Below, in pieces: positions 1 to 7,522 of a DNA stretch of 10,715 nt. Every line of letters begins with the position of its first letter. Within the stretch, counting starts at the first letter, position 1. The notes under the pieces were generated by a model, which did no database searches, was not told the origin of the DNA, and saw only the letters and a list, made by a program, of their open reading frames with translations. The translations under genes were made by a program, and so were the position numbers. Origin of the DNA: Eudoraea sp. (GTDB lineage Bacteria > Bacteroidota > Bacteroidia > Flavobacteriales > Flavobacteriaceae); the NCBI GenBank assembly GCA_013042925.1, contig JABDPH010000401.1, positions 1-10,715 on the forward strand, read 5' to 3'.

Positions 1-1209
1 CACCACGGCCCCATAACCCATATGATAAATGATTCGCCGGTGGCTTCTGCAATGATGTGGGAACCGGTAAAGGCATTGGAACAATCCTTTATAAGAACAA
101 AGCAAAAGGATTATAGTGGTTTTCGCAAGATGATGGACATTCGTACCAACTCTTCAAATAATACAGTGTATGCAGATGCGGATGGGAATATTGCATATTT
201 TCATGGGAATTTTGTGCCGGTGCGGGATACCCTTTTTGATTATAGCCAACCTGTTGATGGCAGCAACCCCAGGACAGACTGGAAGGGATTACATACAGTA
301 GACGAGAACATTCTGGTGTTAAACCCTGAAAACGGATGGATACAGAATTGCAATTCCACTCCTTTTACGTCTGCCTTGGAATATAGTCCAAAGCGTGAAA
401 ATTATCCAAAATACATGTCAATTGACCGTGAAAATTTTAGGGGGATTCATGCCATTCAACTGCTCAAAGGTAGAAGTGGATATACTATTGACAGCCTTAT
501 TTCATTGGCGTATGATCCGTACCTGCCGTCTTTTGCGGCATTAATTCCCGGGTTGGTTTCTGCTTATGATAAAGTTGGGGCCGGATCTCCTGAACTGGCA
601 GAGGCCATAGACATATTGCGAAATTGGGACTACAGAACTTCTGAAGAATCTGTAGCTATGACACTGGCACATTTTTACGCAATTTTATACGGCAAAAAAG
701 GCATTAGACCTTACCCGATGAGCGATATGGAACTAATCTCCTATTTTGGTTCGGCATCTCCAATGGACGAGCGGGTATCAATCTTTAAAGAGGTTGTGTC
801 ACAATTAGAAAGTGATTTCGGGGAATGGAATATTCCATGGGGTGAGGTTAACAGGTATCAGCGTTTAAATGGGGATATAAGGCAGAAGTTTGATGATCAA
901 AAGCCAAGCATACCAATTGGTTTTGCATCCGGTCGTTGGGGGGCATTAGCCGCCTATGGTGCAAGATATAATAACAATACCAAAAAGATCTATGGTACAA
1001 GAGGGAATAGTTTTGTAGCGGTGGTAGAATTTGGTCCAAAAGTCAAGGCTAAAACTATTTTAGCGGGAGGCCAAAGTGGTGATCCGGAATCACCACATTT
1101 TGATGATCAGGCAATACCATATGCAAAGATGCAATTTAAAGAAGCAGCGTATTACAAGGAAGATGTTCTTAAAAGAGCAAAAATTTCATATAAGCCCGGG
1201 AAGGAATAA
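1..1209 (+). CDS. Penicillin acylase / acyl-homoserine-lactone acylase family protein, C-terminal part (5' end off window)
   Basis: The reading frame is open from base 1, so the gene enters from the left edge; the ATG at 22 is internal. About 402 residues are visible. The family consists of periplasmic or secreted Ntn hydrolases that self-cleave to expose a catalytic serine at the start of the beta chain and hydrolyse N-acyl (amide) bonds. That serine would lie upstream of the window and cannot be checked. Family marks that are visible: HHGPI at the very start, then NTVYADADGNIAY (residues 47-59 counted from the ATG at 22), a VPVR motif soon after, and GWIQNCNSTP (105-114), whose Asn109 or Asn111 matches the oxyanion-hole Asn region. 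The C-terminus has the usual tyrosine/proline-rich end. The YADxDGNI pattern resembles PvdQ-like acylases more than penicillin G acylase. The true substrate is unknown. It converges on the next gene with a 10-bp gap. The family call is secure; the substrate is not. Confidence 0.88.
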   Translation, partial: HHGPITHMINDSPVASAMMWEPVKALEQSFIRTKQKDYSGFRKMMDIRTNSSNNTVYADADGNIAYFHGNFVPVRDTLFDYSQPVDGSNPRTDWKGLHTVDENILVLNPENGWIQNCNSTPFTSALEYSPKRENYPKYMSIDRENFRGIHAIQLLKGRSGYTIDSLISLAYDPYLPSFAALIPGLVSAYDKVGAGSPELAEAIDILRNWDYRTSEESVAMTLAHFYAILYGKKGIRPYPMSDMELISYFGSASPMDERVSIFKEVVSQLESDFGEWNIPWGEVNRYQRLNGDIRQKFDDQKPSIPIGFASGRWGALAAYGARYNNNTKKIYGTRGNSFVAVVEFGPKVKAKTILAGGQSGDPESPHFDDQAIPYAKMQFKEAAYYKEDVLKRAKISYKPGKE

Positions 1210-1219
1210 GATGTGTTGT

Positions 1220-1867
1220 TTAGTTCTTGACAACAATTAGAGAGGCTTTGGAGCCTGTAGAAAGCAACCATTGATTAGTGTGAATTAATTCACCTTTATC
1301 ATCATATACATCTACCTGTGCAGTATTTGGCCCTGAAGTTCCCTGGTTTAAAGCTTCGAAATCCAATCGGTTAAAACCTTTTTCCAGATCTATATTTATT
1401 CCTTTAAAACCTGCTGTAAGCAGGATATTGTACTCAACTACTTCTCCATTTACATAGACCCTTACACGATCGCCATCTACATATTCATGATCTCTGCAAA
1501 CTACTCCTACGAAATTACCTCCGGTTTTAACATCCCCTAAATACATGTTGCCAAAGTGCTTTTTGGATTTGGAATTCTGGCGTTCGCCAACTTTGGTATC
1601 CAATTTTAAATCAAAACCGGCTTGTTTTAACTCCTTTTCAGGAAGCATTTTTACATTTCTTGAATTTTTGGTTTCTTTAATACTGGCATTGGGGTTATTA
1701 TCGAGAAGAGAAGGCATTTTCAAGGCAGTACCATTATTGGGATTATTTTTTAAATCCAAATTTTTATCAGCCTCTATTTTTAAAGTCTGAGTCCTAGGAA
1801 GATCAGTTTGTGCGTTTAAACACATAACTGACAAAAGAAGTAATATAAGTAAATATTGGTGTTTCAT
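1220..1867 (-). CDS. Secreted protein of unknown function, conserved-looking C-terminal beta domain
   Basis: The product is 215 aa from the ATG at 1867. I chose this start over the in-frame ATG at 1909 because it gives a clean signal peptide: MKHQ, a run of leucines, then CLNAQ, with cleavage likely near residue 20. The longer version adds a basic stretch unlike a signal peptide. Cys16 is preceded by SVM, which does not fit a lipobox, so this is probably not a lipoprotein. Residues 21-100 are polar, rich in Asn and Lys, and probably disordered. Residues 105-215 look like one compact beta-rich domain with GNMYLGDVKTGG, CRDHEYVDGDRVRVYVNG (124-141), LNQGTSGPNTA (173-183) and a hydrophobic IVVK end. 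I recall similar secreted proteins in Flavobacteriia but no assigned function. The DGDRV segment could be a loop or metal site, which is only a guess. It lies 121 bp downstream of the nuo cluster on the same strand and may be separately transcribed. Confidence 0.85.
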   Translation of the reverse strand: MKHQYLLILLLLSVMCLNAQTDLPRTQTLKIEADKNLDLKNNPNNGTALKMPSLLDNNPNASIKETKNSRNVKMLPEKELKQAGFDLKLDTKVGERQNSKSKKHFGNMYLGDVKTGGNFVGVVCRDHEYVDGDRVRVYVNGEVVEYNILLTAGFKGINIDLEKGFNRLDFEALNQGTSGPNTAQVDVYDDKGELIHTNQWLLSTGSKASLIVVKN

Positions 1868-1988
1868 TACCTTAATTCTACGGTGTAAAGTTAGCAAATA
1901 CCTTGCCATAGGGGCTTAATTTGCTGTTAAAATCGATGAAATTAAACTTTTTGATTTGGGAAAATCATCCAATTTTCTTCCGGAAAGG

Positions 1989-2327
1989 CTAATTATCTTT
2001 AGGTGTTTTCCAATATTGCGGGGGGGTATTTTCTGAGCGTTGTTCCCAATAATCCGGGGTGACCCTGTGTCCGTCAAAAGTTTTAAGCTTTCGCTGGTAT
2101 ACCCAAATGGTGGGGTTAAATACCATATCTGTGACACCTAAAGTATATAATTGCGGTTCTTCTTCTGAAGGGCGTTTTTCTTCCTGTATGAGAACTTCAA
2201 ATCCGTTGTGCTCCAGGAGTTTTTTTAGAAATTCTGCACGTTCAGCAGTTACTTTCTTTTCTACAAAAGTAACTCTTGTATCCTCAATACTACCAAATAA
2301 ATGTTTACCTCCTAAACTCATAAGCAT
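1989..2327 (-). CDS. Small soluble protein of unknown function at the end of the nuo operon
   Basis: The product is 112 aa, with no signal peptide or membrane segment, so it is probably cytoplasmic. Its ATG shares one base with the nuoN stop (TAATG), which implies translational coupling and supports a real gene; an alternative ATG lies two codons in. Residues 17-50 (RVTFVEKKVTAERAEFLKK followed by LLEHNGFEVLIQEE) read as strand-helix-strand. The shape loosely resembles small DUF2007-type 'signal transducing' domains, where two strands flank a helix, but I cannot confirm membership. The second half contains YTLGVTDMVFNPTIWVYQR and a GHRVTPDYW segment, and it ends in a charged, proline-containing tail. 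A run of seven C lies in the codons for the tail. It is not one of the known Nuo subunits. Its position suggests a role in complex I assembly, stability or regulation, or simply a co-transcribed passenger; this is inference. Confidence 0.75.
   Translation of the reverse strand: MLMSLGGKHLFGSIEDTRVTFVEKKVTAERAEFLKKLLEHNGFEVLIQEEKRPSEEEPQLYTLGVTDMVFNPTIWVYQRKLKTFDGHRVTPDYWEQRSENTPPQYWKTPKDN
2020..2026. repeat. Homopolymer of seven G (C7 in the coding strand)
   Basis: A run of seven G on the plus strand lies near the 3' end of the small gene after nuoN, where it encodes Thr-Pro-Pro on the minus strand. It is the only G/C homopolymer of this length that I noticed in an otherwise AT-rich window. 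Loss of one base would shift into a frame that stays open to 1916 and give a longer, different C-terminus. It may be chance. Confidence 0.6.
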
Positions 2328-3754
2328 TAATTTAATGCACTACTTAAATCATAAATATAATCGTATATAGGACTGTATATACCAAGTAATAAAATACCGA
2401 GTACTGTAATTACCAACCCAATCCTCATATAAATTTTATTTCGGAAAAAAGGAATTGGATTCTCTCCTTTACGTAAAAACATCGCCCTCACAACTATCAA
2501 ATAATAATATAAAGAAATTGTTACATTCACTACTGCCAGGAATACTAGTAAGTAGAACCCTTTACTGGCAGCAGCAGTAAAAAGGAAGAATTTACCAAAA
2601 AATCCTGCCACAGGAGGAATCCCGGCTAATGAAAAAAGTGCTAGCATTAGCACAAGACTCAGGTTTGGGTTAGTTCTGTATAAACCTTCATAATCTTTTA
2701 TACGCTCCTTGCCTGTTTGTAAAGAAATGGCCTGTATTACGCCAAAGGCCGCCAGATTTGAGAATATATAAATAAGCACAAAGTATACTACTGTTGCGGT
2801 TCCCAATTTAGAACCTTCCATTATCCCCAGTAAAATAAAACCTGCCTGGGCTATAGATGAAAATGCCAGGAAACGCTTCATATTCTGTTGTCTTAAAGCG
2901 AATAGATTACCGATAAACATTGTTGCAATGGCAATAACATAAATCATATTTTCCCAAATATGGGCCAATGGTCGTAAAACGGTAAATAATAAGATCATTA
3001 AAATGAAAACGGCACCACCTTTTGATATGACAGATAGATAAGAGGCAATACTGATAGGGGCTCCTTCATAAACATCAGCAGTCCAGAAATGAAATGGCAC
3101 CAGAGAGATTTTAAAACTTATTCCGGCAAACAACAATACCATTCCCAGAAGAGTTAGATTGGTTGAAGAGAGTACCTGTACAACTTCACTAAAATAAATA
3201 GACCCGGTAGAGGCATAGAGCATCGAAATACCGAATAGTGAAACCCCGGAAGCAAGAGCGGAGGATAATATTAATTTGATCCCTGATTCACTTGAAATTC
3301 TTTTCATCGTCTCATAAGCGGCAAGGGCGGTAACCGGAAGTGTGGATAATTCAAGCCCTAAATAAAACATTAGAAAATCTCCTGCTGATATCATAAAATA
3401 GATACCTAACAAAGAAGAGAACAACAAAATAAAGAATTCAGATCCTTTATTCTGATTTACTATTTTTTCCTGTATCCAATCCGCCGACTGCAGCAATAGG
3501 ATAAGGACACCAATGTTCAATACGTTCTTGAAAAAATGAATCAAGTGGTTAGTACGAAACATTCCTCCAAACAACGAACTTTCATCAATCTCAAAAAAAC
3601 CAATAATGGCATGTATACCAAACAAAAATAAAGCAAGGTGTACAATGCTAACTTTTTTCTTTTTAGGGATAAAAATCTCGGCTATAACAAGGAGCAGGAT
3701 AATTACCAGTAAAGCAATTTCTTGTCTCATTAATAAAAAGCTGCTAAAGTTCAT
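2327..3754 (-). CDS. nuoN: NADH-quinone oxidoreductase subunit N (antiporter-like membrane subunit)
   Basis: The product is 475 aa, close to the usual 480-490, and highly hydrophobic with roughly 13-14 membrane helices. It is one of three Mrp-antiporter-like subunits that move ions across the inner membrane when complex I reduces quinone. Key residues are in place: Glu135 in YLGLELSTLP (TM5), Lys215 in SFKISLVPFHFW (TM7), Lys245 in VISKGGAVF (TM8) and Lys388 in VAGFFGKFF (TM12). These match E133, K217, K247 and K395 of E. coli by motif. The VYEGAPISIASYLS segment is the typical NuoN version of the broken-helix region. It starts 22 bp after nuoM, the largest gap in the cluster, and its stop overlaps the next small gene by one base. 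The start at 3754 fits the alignment; an in-frame ATG at codon 9 would trim the first membrane helix only slightly. Confidence 0.96.
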   Translation of the reverse strand: MNFSSFLLMRQEIALLVIILLLVIAEIFIPKKKKVSIVHLALFLFGIHAIIGFFEIDESSLFGGMFRTNHLIHFFKNVLNIGVLILLLQSADWIQEKIVNQNKGSEFFILLFSSLLGIYFMISAGDFLMFYLGLELSTLPVTALAAYETMKRISSESGIKLILSSALASGVSLFGISMLYASTGSIYFSEVVQVLSSTNLTLLGMVLLFAGISFKISLVPFHFWTADVYEGAPISIASYLSVISKGGAVFILMILLFTVLRPLAHIWENMIYVIAIATMFIGNLFALRQQNMKRFLAFSSIAQAGFILLGIMEGSKLGTATVVYFVLIYIFSNLAAFGVIQAISLQTGKERIKDYEGLYRTNPNLSLVLMLALFSLAGIPPVAGFFGKFFLFTAAASKGFYLLVFLAVVNVTISLYYYLIVVRAMFLRKGENPIPFFRNKIYMRIGLVITVLGILLLGIYSPIYDYIYDLSSALN

Positions 3755-3776
3755 TTTTGGTTATTTATTATTCAGA

Positions 3777-5264
3777 TTATAACACTCCTTTTAAAAATGG
3801 ATCCAGACTTTTAAGGATCAATTCACTTAACCACAATGGTGCAACACCAATCGCTATTATGGGCAATAGAAGTAATAAAATACCTAGTTTTTCATACCAT
3901 CGTACTCTTTCAAGATTTAAATAGGCTTCATTATTTACAGGACCCATCAACATAATACCCACAACACGCAATATATACACAGCTGTTACAACAATGGCCG
4001 AGACAGCAATCACGGTTCCAATTCTATAATAGATGTTATCATTTTCAAAGGCACCCACGAAAATGTTCATTTCAGCCACAAAGCCACTAAAACCTGGTAA
4101 TCCCAGTGAAGCCAGACCTGCAATAACATAAACTGCAGATATAAAAGGTATTACTTTCAGCAAGCCTCCAAGTTTGGTAACATCCCGGGTATGAGTTCTC
4201 CCATAGATCATACCTATTAAAGCAAAGAAAAGAGCTGTCATAAAACCATGCGAGAGCGACTGCAAAATAGCCCCATTCCAGGCTGTTTTGTTCAGCATGA
4301 GTAATGCAAAGAGCACTAAGCCCAAATGACTCACCGAAGAATAGGCATTGATATACTTTAAATCTGTTTGTTTAATAGCTGCAAATGCTCCATAGATGAC
4401 CCCAAAAGCAGACAGAATAATAAAAAACCAGGACCAGTGTAATGCTCCTTCTGGTAATAAATAGATAGCAACTCTAAACACACCATAGCCACCCAGTTTC
4501 ATTAATACTCCGGCGTGCAACATAGAAACAGCCGTAGGGGCAGAAGCATGACCATCCGGGGACCAGGTATGAAAAGGAAATAAAGCCCCAATTACTGCAA
4601 AACCTATAAAAGTTATAGGAAAGAACAATCTTTGCACTTCAAAAGGAATGTTCACTTTAGCTATTTCGAGGATGTTAAATGTTAAAGCACCGCCGTCTGA
4701 ATCAGAGTTAAAGTAAATGCCTAATATCCCTACCAGAAGCACAGCTGAGGCCCCCATAAGCATTAGGGTTAATTTCATTGCAGAGAATTCCCTTGGGCCG
4801 GTACCCCAAATGCCTATCAATAAATACATTGGGATAACCGCAATCTCGAAGAATACAAACATTGTAAAGAGGTCAATAGAAATAAAGAAGCCATATACAC
4901 CAATAGAAAGTACAATTAGTGAAATGAAAAACTCCTTTGGTAAATCTTCCATTTTCCATGAAATAAAGACTCCGGCCAGCACAACAATGGCCGTCAATAC
5001 TAAGAGAGCCACAGAAATACCATCAACCCCAATATTGTAATGAATATTAAAATTTTTAAACCAAACAACATCTTTAATAAAAACCATGATGGCGTCATTG
5101 GTCTTTATCTCTTTGAGGTACGCAAAAATTAAATTAATTGCCATTCCCAGCTGCACAAGACTTCCGGCCAATGCAACCATTCTGGCCTGTTTTAGATTTT
5201 TGGTAAAAACCAATACCAGGACGGTTAATACTGGTAGGACAATAAAAAGGGATAAAATATCCAT
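3777..5264 (-). CDS. nuoM: NADH-quinone oxidoreductase subunit M (antiporter-like membrane subunit)
   Basis: The product is 495 aa with about 14 membrane helices, normal for the family. It is the middle antiporter-like pump subunit of the membrane arm. Conserved features are Glu140 in FVFFEIAVIPMYLLIGIWG (TM5), Lys256 in AGVLMKLGGYG (TM8), the HTRDVTKLGG loop (358-367) and Glu398 in GFSGFVAEMN (TM12). It differs from E. coli at the TM7 broken helix: the sequence reads GFAVIGALFPFHTWSPDGH, and the position of the essential lysine (K234 in E. coli, in FAVKMP) is Ile225, codon ATT at 4590-4592. The following segment, APTAVSMLHAG, carries His250, a feature more like NuoL. The rest is intact, so I read this as a lineage type rather than a broken gene. 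The start at 5264 lies 9 bp after nuoL; the upstream region is AT-rich without a Shine-Dalgarno sequence. Confidence 0.96.
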   Translation of the reverse strand: MDILSLFIVLPVLTVLVLVFTKNLKQARMVALAGSLVQLGMAINLIFAYLKEIKTNDAIMVFIKDVVWFKNFNIHYNIGVDGISVALLVLTAIVVLAGVFISWKMEDLPKEFFISLIVLSIGVYGFFISIDLFTMFVFFEIAVIPMYLLIGIWGTGPREFSAMKLTLMLMGASAVLLVGILGIYFNSDSDGGALTFNILEIAKVNIPFEVQRLFFPITFIGFAVIGALFPFHTWSPDGHASAPTAVSMLHAGVLMKLGGYGVFRVAIYLLPEGALHWSWFFIILSAFGVIYGAFAAIKQTDLKYINAYSSVSHLGLVLFALLMLNKTAWNGAILQSLSHGFMTALFFALIGMIYGRTHTRDVTKLGGLLKVIPFISAVYVIAGLASLGLPGFSGFVAEMNIFVGAFENDNIYYRIGTVIAVSAIVVTAVYILRVVGIMLMGPVNNEAYLNLERVRWYEKLGILLLLLPIIAIGVAPLWLSELILKSLDPFLKGVL

Positions 5265-5273
5265 ATTATATAT

Positions 5274-7193
5274 TTAATTCAGCCATAAATAGATACAAAT
5301 AATAGCAAGCACCACTGCTCCGGCAATAAATGCCAAGGCATAATCCTGAACTTTACCGGACTGCATAACTTTAATTCTTTCCGATGTGCTAACGGTTTGA
5401 TTTCCTATGCCAACCATTGTCCCATCAACGTATTTTTTATCAAATCTTGCCGCAGTCTTAGCAATAACATTAAACAATATTCTTTTGGTTACGAATAGAT
5501 ATAATTCATCGAAATAAAATTTATGATAGGCCCAGGTGTAGAAGGCTCCAAATCTGCTTGCAAATTTATCGGCGAGTTCGTTTTCTTTTTTATAGAATAT
5601 CCAGGAAAGACCGATTCCAAGTAACCCAGCAAAAACTGCAATTGCGGCTAACGGATAATTCAGATGAGTTTCAAACCCGGCTTTATCCGGACTTATAAAT
5701 TCACTAAATGGAATAAACCCAACAACTATACTTAAAAATGCCAAAATCAAAAGTGGCGCAGTCATAGATCCGGGGGATTCATGGGGTTTATCCTTATAAT
5801 TACTTTCTTTGCCCCAAAATATTCCAAAGTAAATTCTAAAAATATAAAAGGCCGTAAGTCCCGCAACGAATAAACCAATTACATATAGGAACAGACTATG
5901 TTCAAAGGTAGCGACAAGAATTTCATCCTTGCTCCAAAATCCGGCTAAGGGAGGTACGCCGGCGATTGCAAGTGCTGCTATTAAAAATGTAATATTGGTT
6001 ATGGGCATGTATTTACGCAATCCCCCCATGTCTTTCAGGAAATTACTGTGAACAGCATGAATTACTGAACCGGCGCATAAAAACAACAATGCTTTGAACA
6101 TGGCATGGGTAAACAGATGAAACATAGATGACATAAAGCCCAGGCCTTCATGGCCTTCATACCCTGAAACACCAAGAGCAAGCATCATATAGCCTAATTG
6201 AGACATAGTTGAAAAGGCTAATACTCTTTTGATGTCTGTTTGAGTAATGGCAATTACTGCGGCAAAAAGAGCCGTAAATGCGCCTACAAAAGCAACAATA
6301 TTTAAGGCAAAGCCATCTTCAATAAAATAGTACATTGGGAATAAACGAGCTACAAGGTAAACACCTGCAACTACCATGGTGGCAGCATGTATTAATGCTG
6401 AAACCGGGGTAGGTCCTTCCATAGCATCCGGCAACCAAATATGTAAAGGGAACATGGCGGATTTTCCGGCACCTCCGATGAAGACTAATATTAGTGCCCA
6501 GGTTAGCGCAGATAGTCCCATAAAGGACGTAGACGCCCAATTTAATATGCTTGTTCCTTCAGGGTTATTCAAAGTTTCAAAATCATATGTACCCGTATAG
6601 TATCCGATTATGAGAATGCCAATCAGAAAACCCAGATCTGCAAAACGAGTAACAACAAAGGCTTTTTTGGCAGCGGCAACAGCAGATTCTTTTGTATAAT
6701 AATAACCTATTAGTAAATAAGAGGAGACCCCAACCAATTCCCAGAAAATATAGATCTGGAACAAATTAGTTGCTAGTACTAAACCATACATGGAAAATGT
6801 GAAAAGTGACAGAAAGGCAAAGTATTTGGTATAACCCAGGTCACCCTTCATATATCCCCTGCTATAAATATGAACCATTAACGATATAACAGAGACTACT
6901 ATCAGCATCATTACAGCGATAGGGTCTATAAGGATGCCCATATCAATTCGCAGGCTATCTGTAAAGTTCATCCAAACTGTTTTTTCAACAATAGTCTGAT
7001 AAACACCCTCGGTTTTACCGATTACTATAAAGTACATATAAGCTGCATAAAATGCCAGGCTGGTAGAGATGAGCAATCCAAAAACACCTATATATCCTGA
7101 GATAGCAGGTTTGATTTTTTTATAAAAAAGTCCAAGTACCAAAAATACTACCAGAGGAATTAAGGGAATTAAAATGATGAGGTTGAGATTCAT
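5274..7193 (-). CDS. nuoL: NADH-quinone oxidoreductase subunit L (distal antiporter-like subunit with lateral helix)
   Basis: The product is 639 aa, slightly longer than the 613 aa of E. coli, and sits at the far end of the membrane arm. It has the antiporter core plus a C-terminal extension. Key residues are Glu152 in IFWELVGVSSYLLIGYY, Lys244 in GGAGKSAMFPLHIWLPDAM, His269 in SALIHAATM and Lys422 in AGFWSKDEIL, so the expected proton-path residues are all present. After about residue 480 the core ends. YKKENELADKF and YFDELYLFVTKR lead into a long amphipathic stretch that fits the lateral helix clamping NuoM and NuoN, and a final hydrophobic segment (about 618-637, ending in CIYLWLN) is the anchoring helix TM16. 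It starts 11 bp after the nuoK stop and ends 9 bp before nuoM. Confidence 0.97.
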   Translation of the reverse strand: MNLNLIILIPLIPLVVFLVLGLFYKKIKPAISGYIGVFGLLISTSLAFYAAYMYFIVIGKTEGVYQTIVEKTVWMNFTDSLRIDMGILIDPIAVMMLIVVSVISLMVHIYSRGYMKGDLGYTKYFAFLSLFTFSMYGLVLATNLFQIYIFWELVGVSSYLLIGYYYTKESAVAAAKKAFVVTRFADLGFLIGILIIGYYTGTYDFETLNNPEGTSILNWASTSFMGLSALTWALILVFIGGAGKSAMFPLHIWLPDAMEGPTPVSALIHAATMVVAGVYLVARLFPMYYFIEDGFALNIVAFVGAFTALFAAVIAITQTDIKRVLAFSTMSQLGYMMLALGVSGYEGHEGLGFMSSMFHLFTHAMFKALLFLCAGSVIHAVHSNFLKDMGGLRKYMPITNITFLIAALAIAGVPPLAGFWSKDEILVATFEHSLFLYVIGLFVAGLTAFYIFRIYFGIFWGKESNYKDKPHESPGSMTAPLLILAFLSIVVGFIPFSEFISPDKAGFETHLNYPLAAIAVFAGLLGIGLSWIFYKKENELADKFASRFGAFYTWAYHKFYFDELYLFVTKRILFNVIAKTAARFDKKYVDGTMVGIGNQTVSTSERIKVMQSGKVQDYALAFIAGAVVLAIICIYLWLN

Positions 7194-7204
7194 ACCAGGT
7201 TGTA

Positions 7205-7522
7205 TTAGTATTTCATAGTTTCAATATCCTTGACTTCCACTGAGCTGATTTGCCTGTACAGATTAATAATAATTGAAACGGCTAGAGCCGTTTCTGCTGC
7301 TGCCACGGCAATAATAAAAATTGAAAAATAAACCCCTTGAAGGGCTTCAGGAAACAAATATTTATTAATGATCACAAAATTTACTACTGAAGCATTTAGA
7401 ATTAATTCAACGGAAATTAAAATTGAGATCAGATTAGTTCTTGTTATAAAACCATATACCCCTATAAAAAATAGTATTGAAGTAACGGTTAGAATTTCAT
7501 ATATGCTTATTCCTGGTATCAT
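7205..7522 (-). CDS. nuoK: NADH-quinone oxidoreductase subunit K
   Basis: The product is 105 aa with three membrane helices, the usual size (about 100 aa). It belongs to the MrpC-like family and links the quinone site to the antiporter subunits. The two buried glutamates of the proton path are visible: Glu39 in ISVELILNASVVNFV and Glu77 in IAVAAAETALAVSI, the equivalents of E36 and E72 in E. coli. They are two residues further apart here because of the loop around KYLFPEALQG. The start codon overlaps the nuoJ stop by four bases (ATGA), a common coupling arrangement between these two genes. The C-terminus, QISSVEVKDIETMKY, is short and polar. Confidence 0.97.
   Translation of the reverse strand: MIPGISIYEILTVTSILFFIGVYGFITRTNLISILISVELILNASVVNFVIINKYLFPEALQGVYFSIFIIAVAAAETALAVSIIINLYRQISSVEVKDIETMKY

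Noticed and set aside
1214..1235. TGTTGT / ACAACA inverted repeat at the convergent junction of the acylase and secreted-protein genes.
   Set aside because: The stem is 6 bp with a 10-nt loop and no T tract on either side, and it overlaps the end of the minus-strand coding region. Not a supportable terminator.
1886..1893. TAACTTTA on the minus strand upstream of the secreted-protein gene, close to the Bacteroidota -7 box TAnnTTTG.
   Set aside because: It is one mismatch from consensus, and no TTG lies at the required distance (about 17-23 bp) for a -33 element. Too weak to annotate.
1868..1909. Longer N-terminus for the secreted protein from the ATG at 1909.
   Set aside because: The extra 14 residues (MARYLLTLHRRIKV) would precede an otherwise ideal signal peptide. 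The ATG at 1867 is the better start.
1960..1977. Inverted repeat GAAAAT-N6-ATTTTC between the small gene after nuoN and the secreted-protein gene, considered as the operon terminator.
   Set aside because: The stem is only 6 bp and AT-rich, and no T-run follows in the minus-strand direction. I cannot call it a terminator.
1916..2137. A 73-aa minus-strand frame overlapping the small gene after nuoN.
   Set aside because: It overlaps most of a better-supported gene in another frame and has no recognisable content. Only relevant as the possible slippage product noted in the findings.
4717..5040. Plus-strand open frame opposite nuoM, and similar open frames opposite nuoL, nuoJ, nuoI, nuoH and nuoD.
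   Set aside because: These are antisense shadows of strongly conserved complex I genes, with composition unlike real proteins and no start context.
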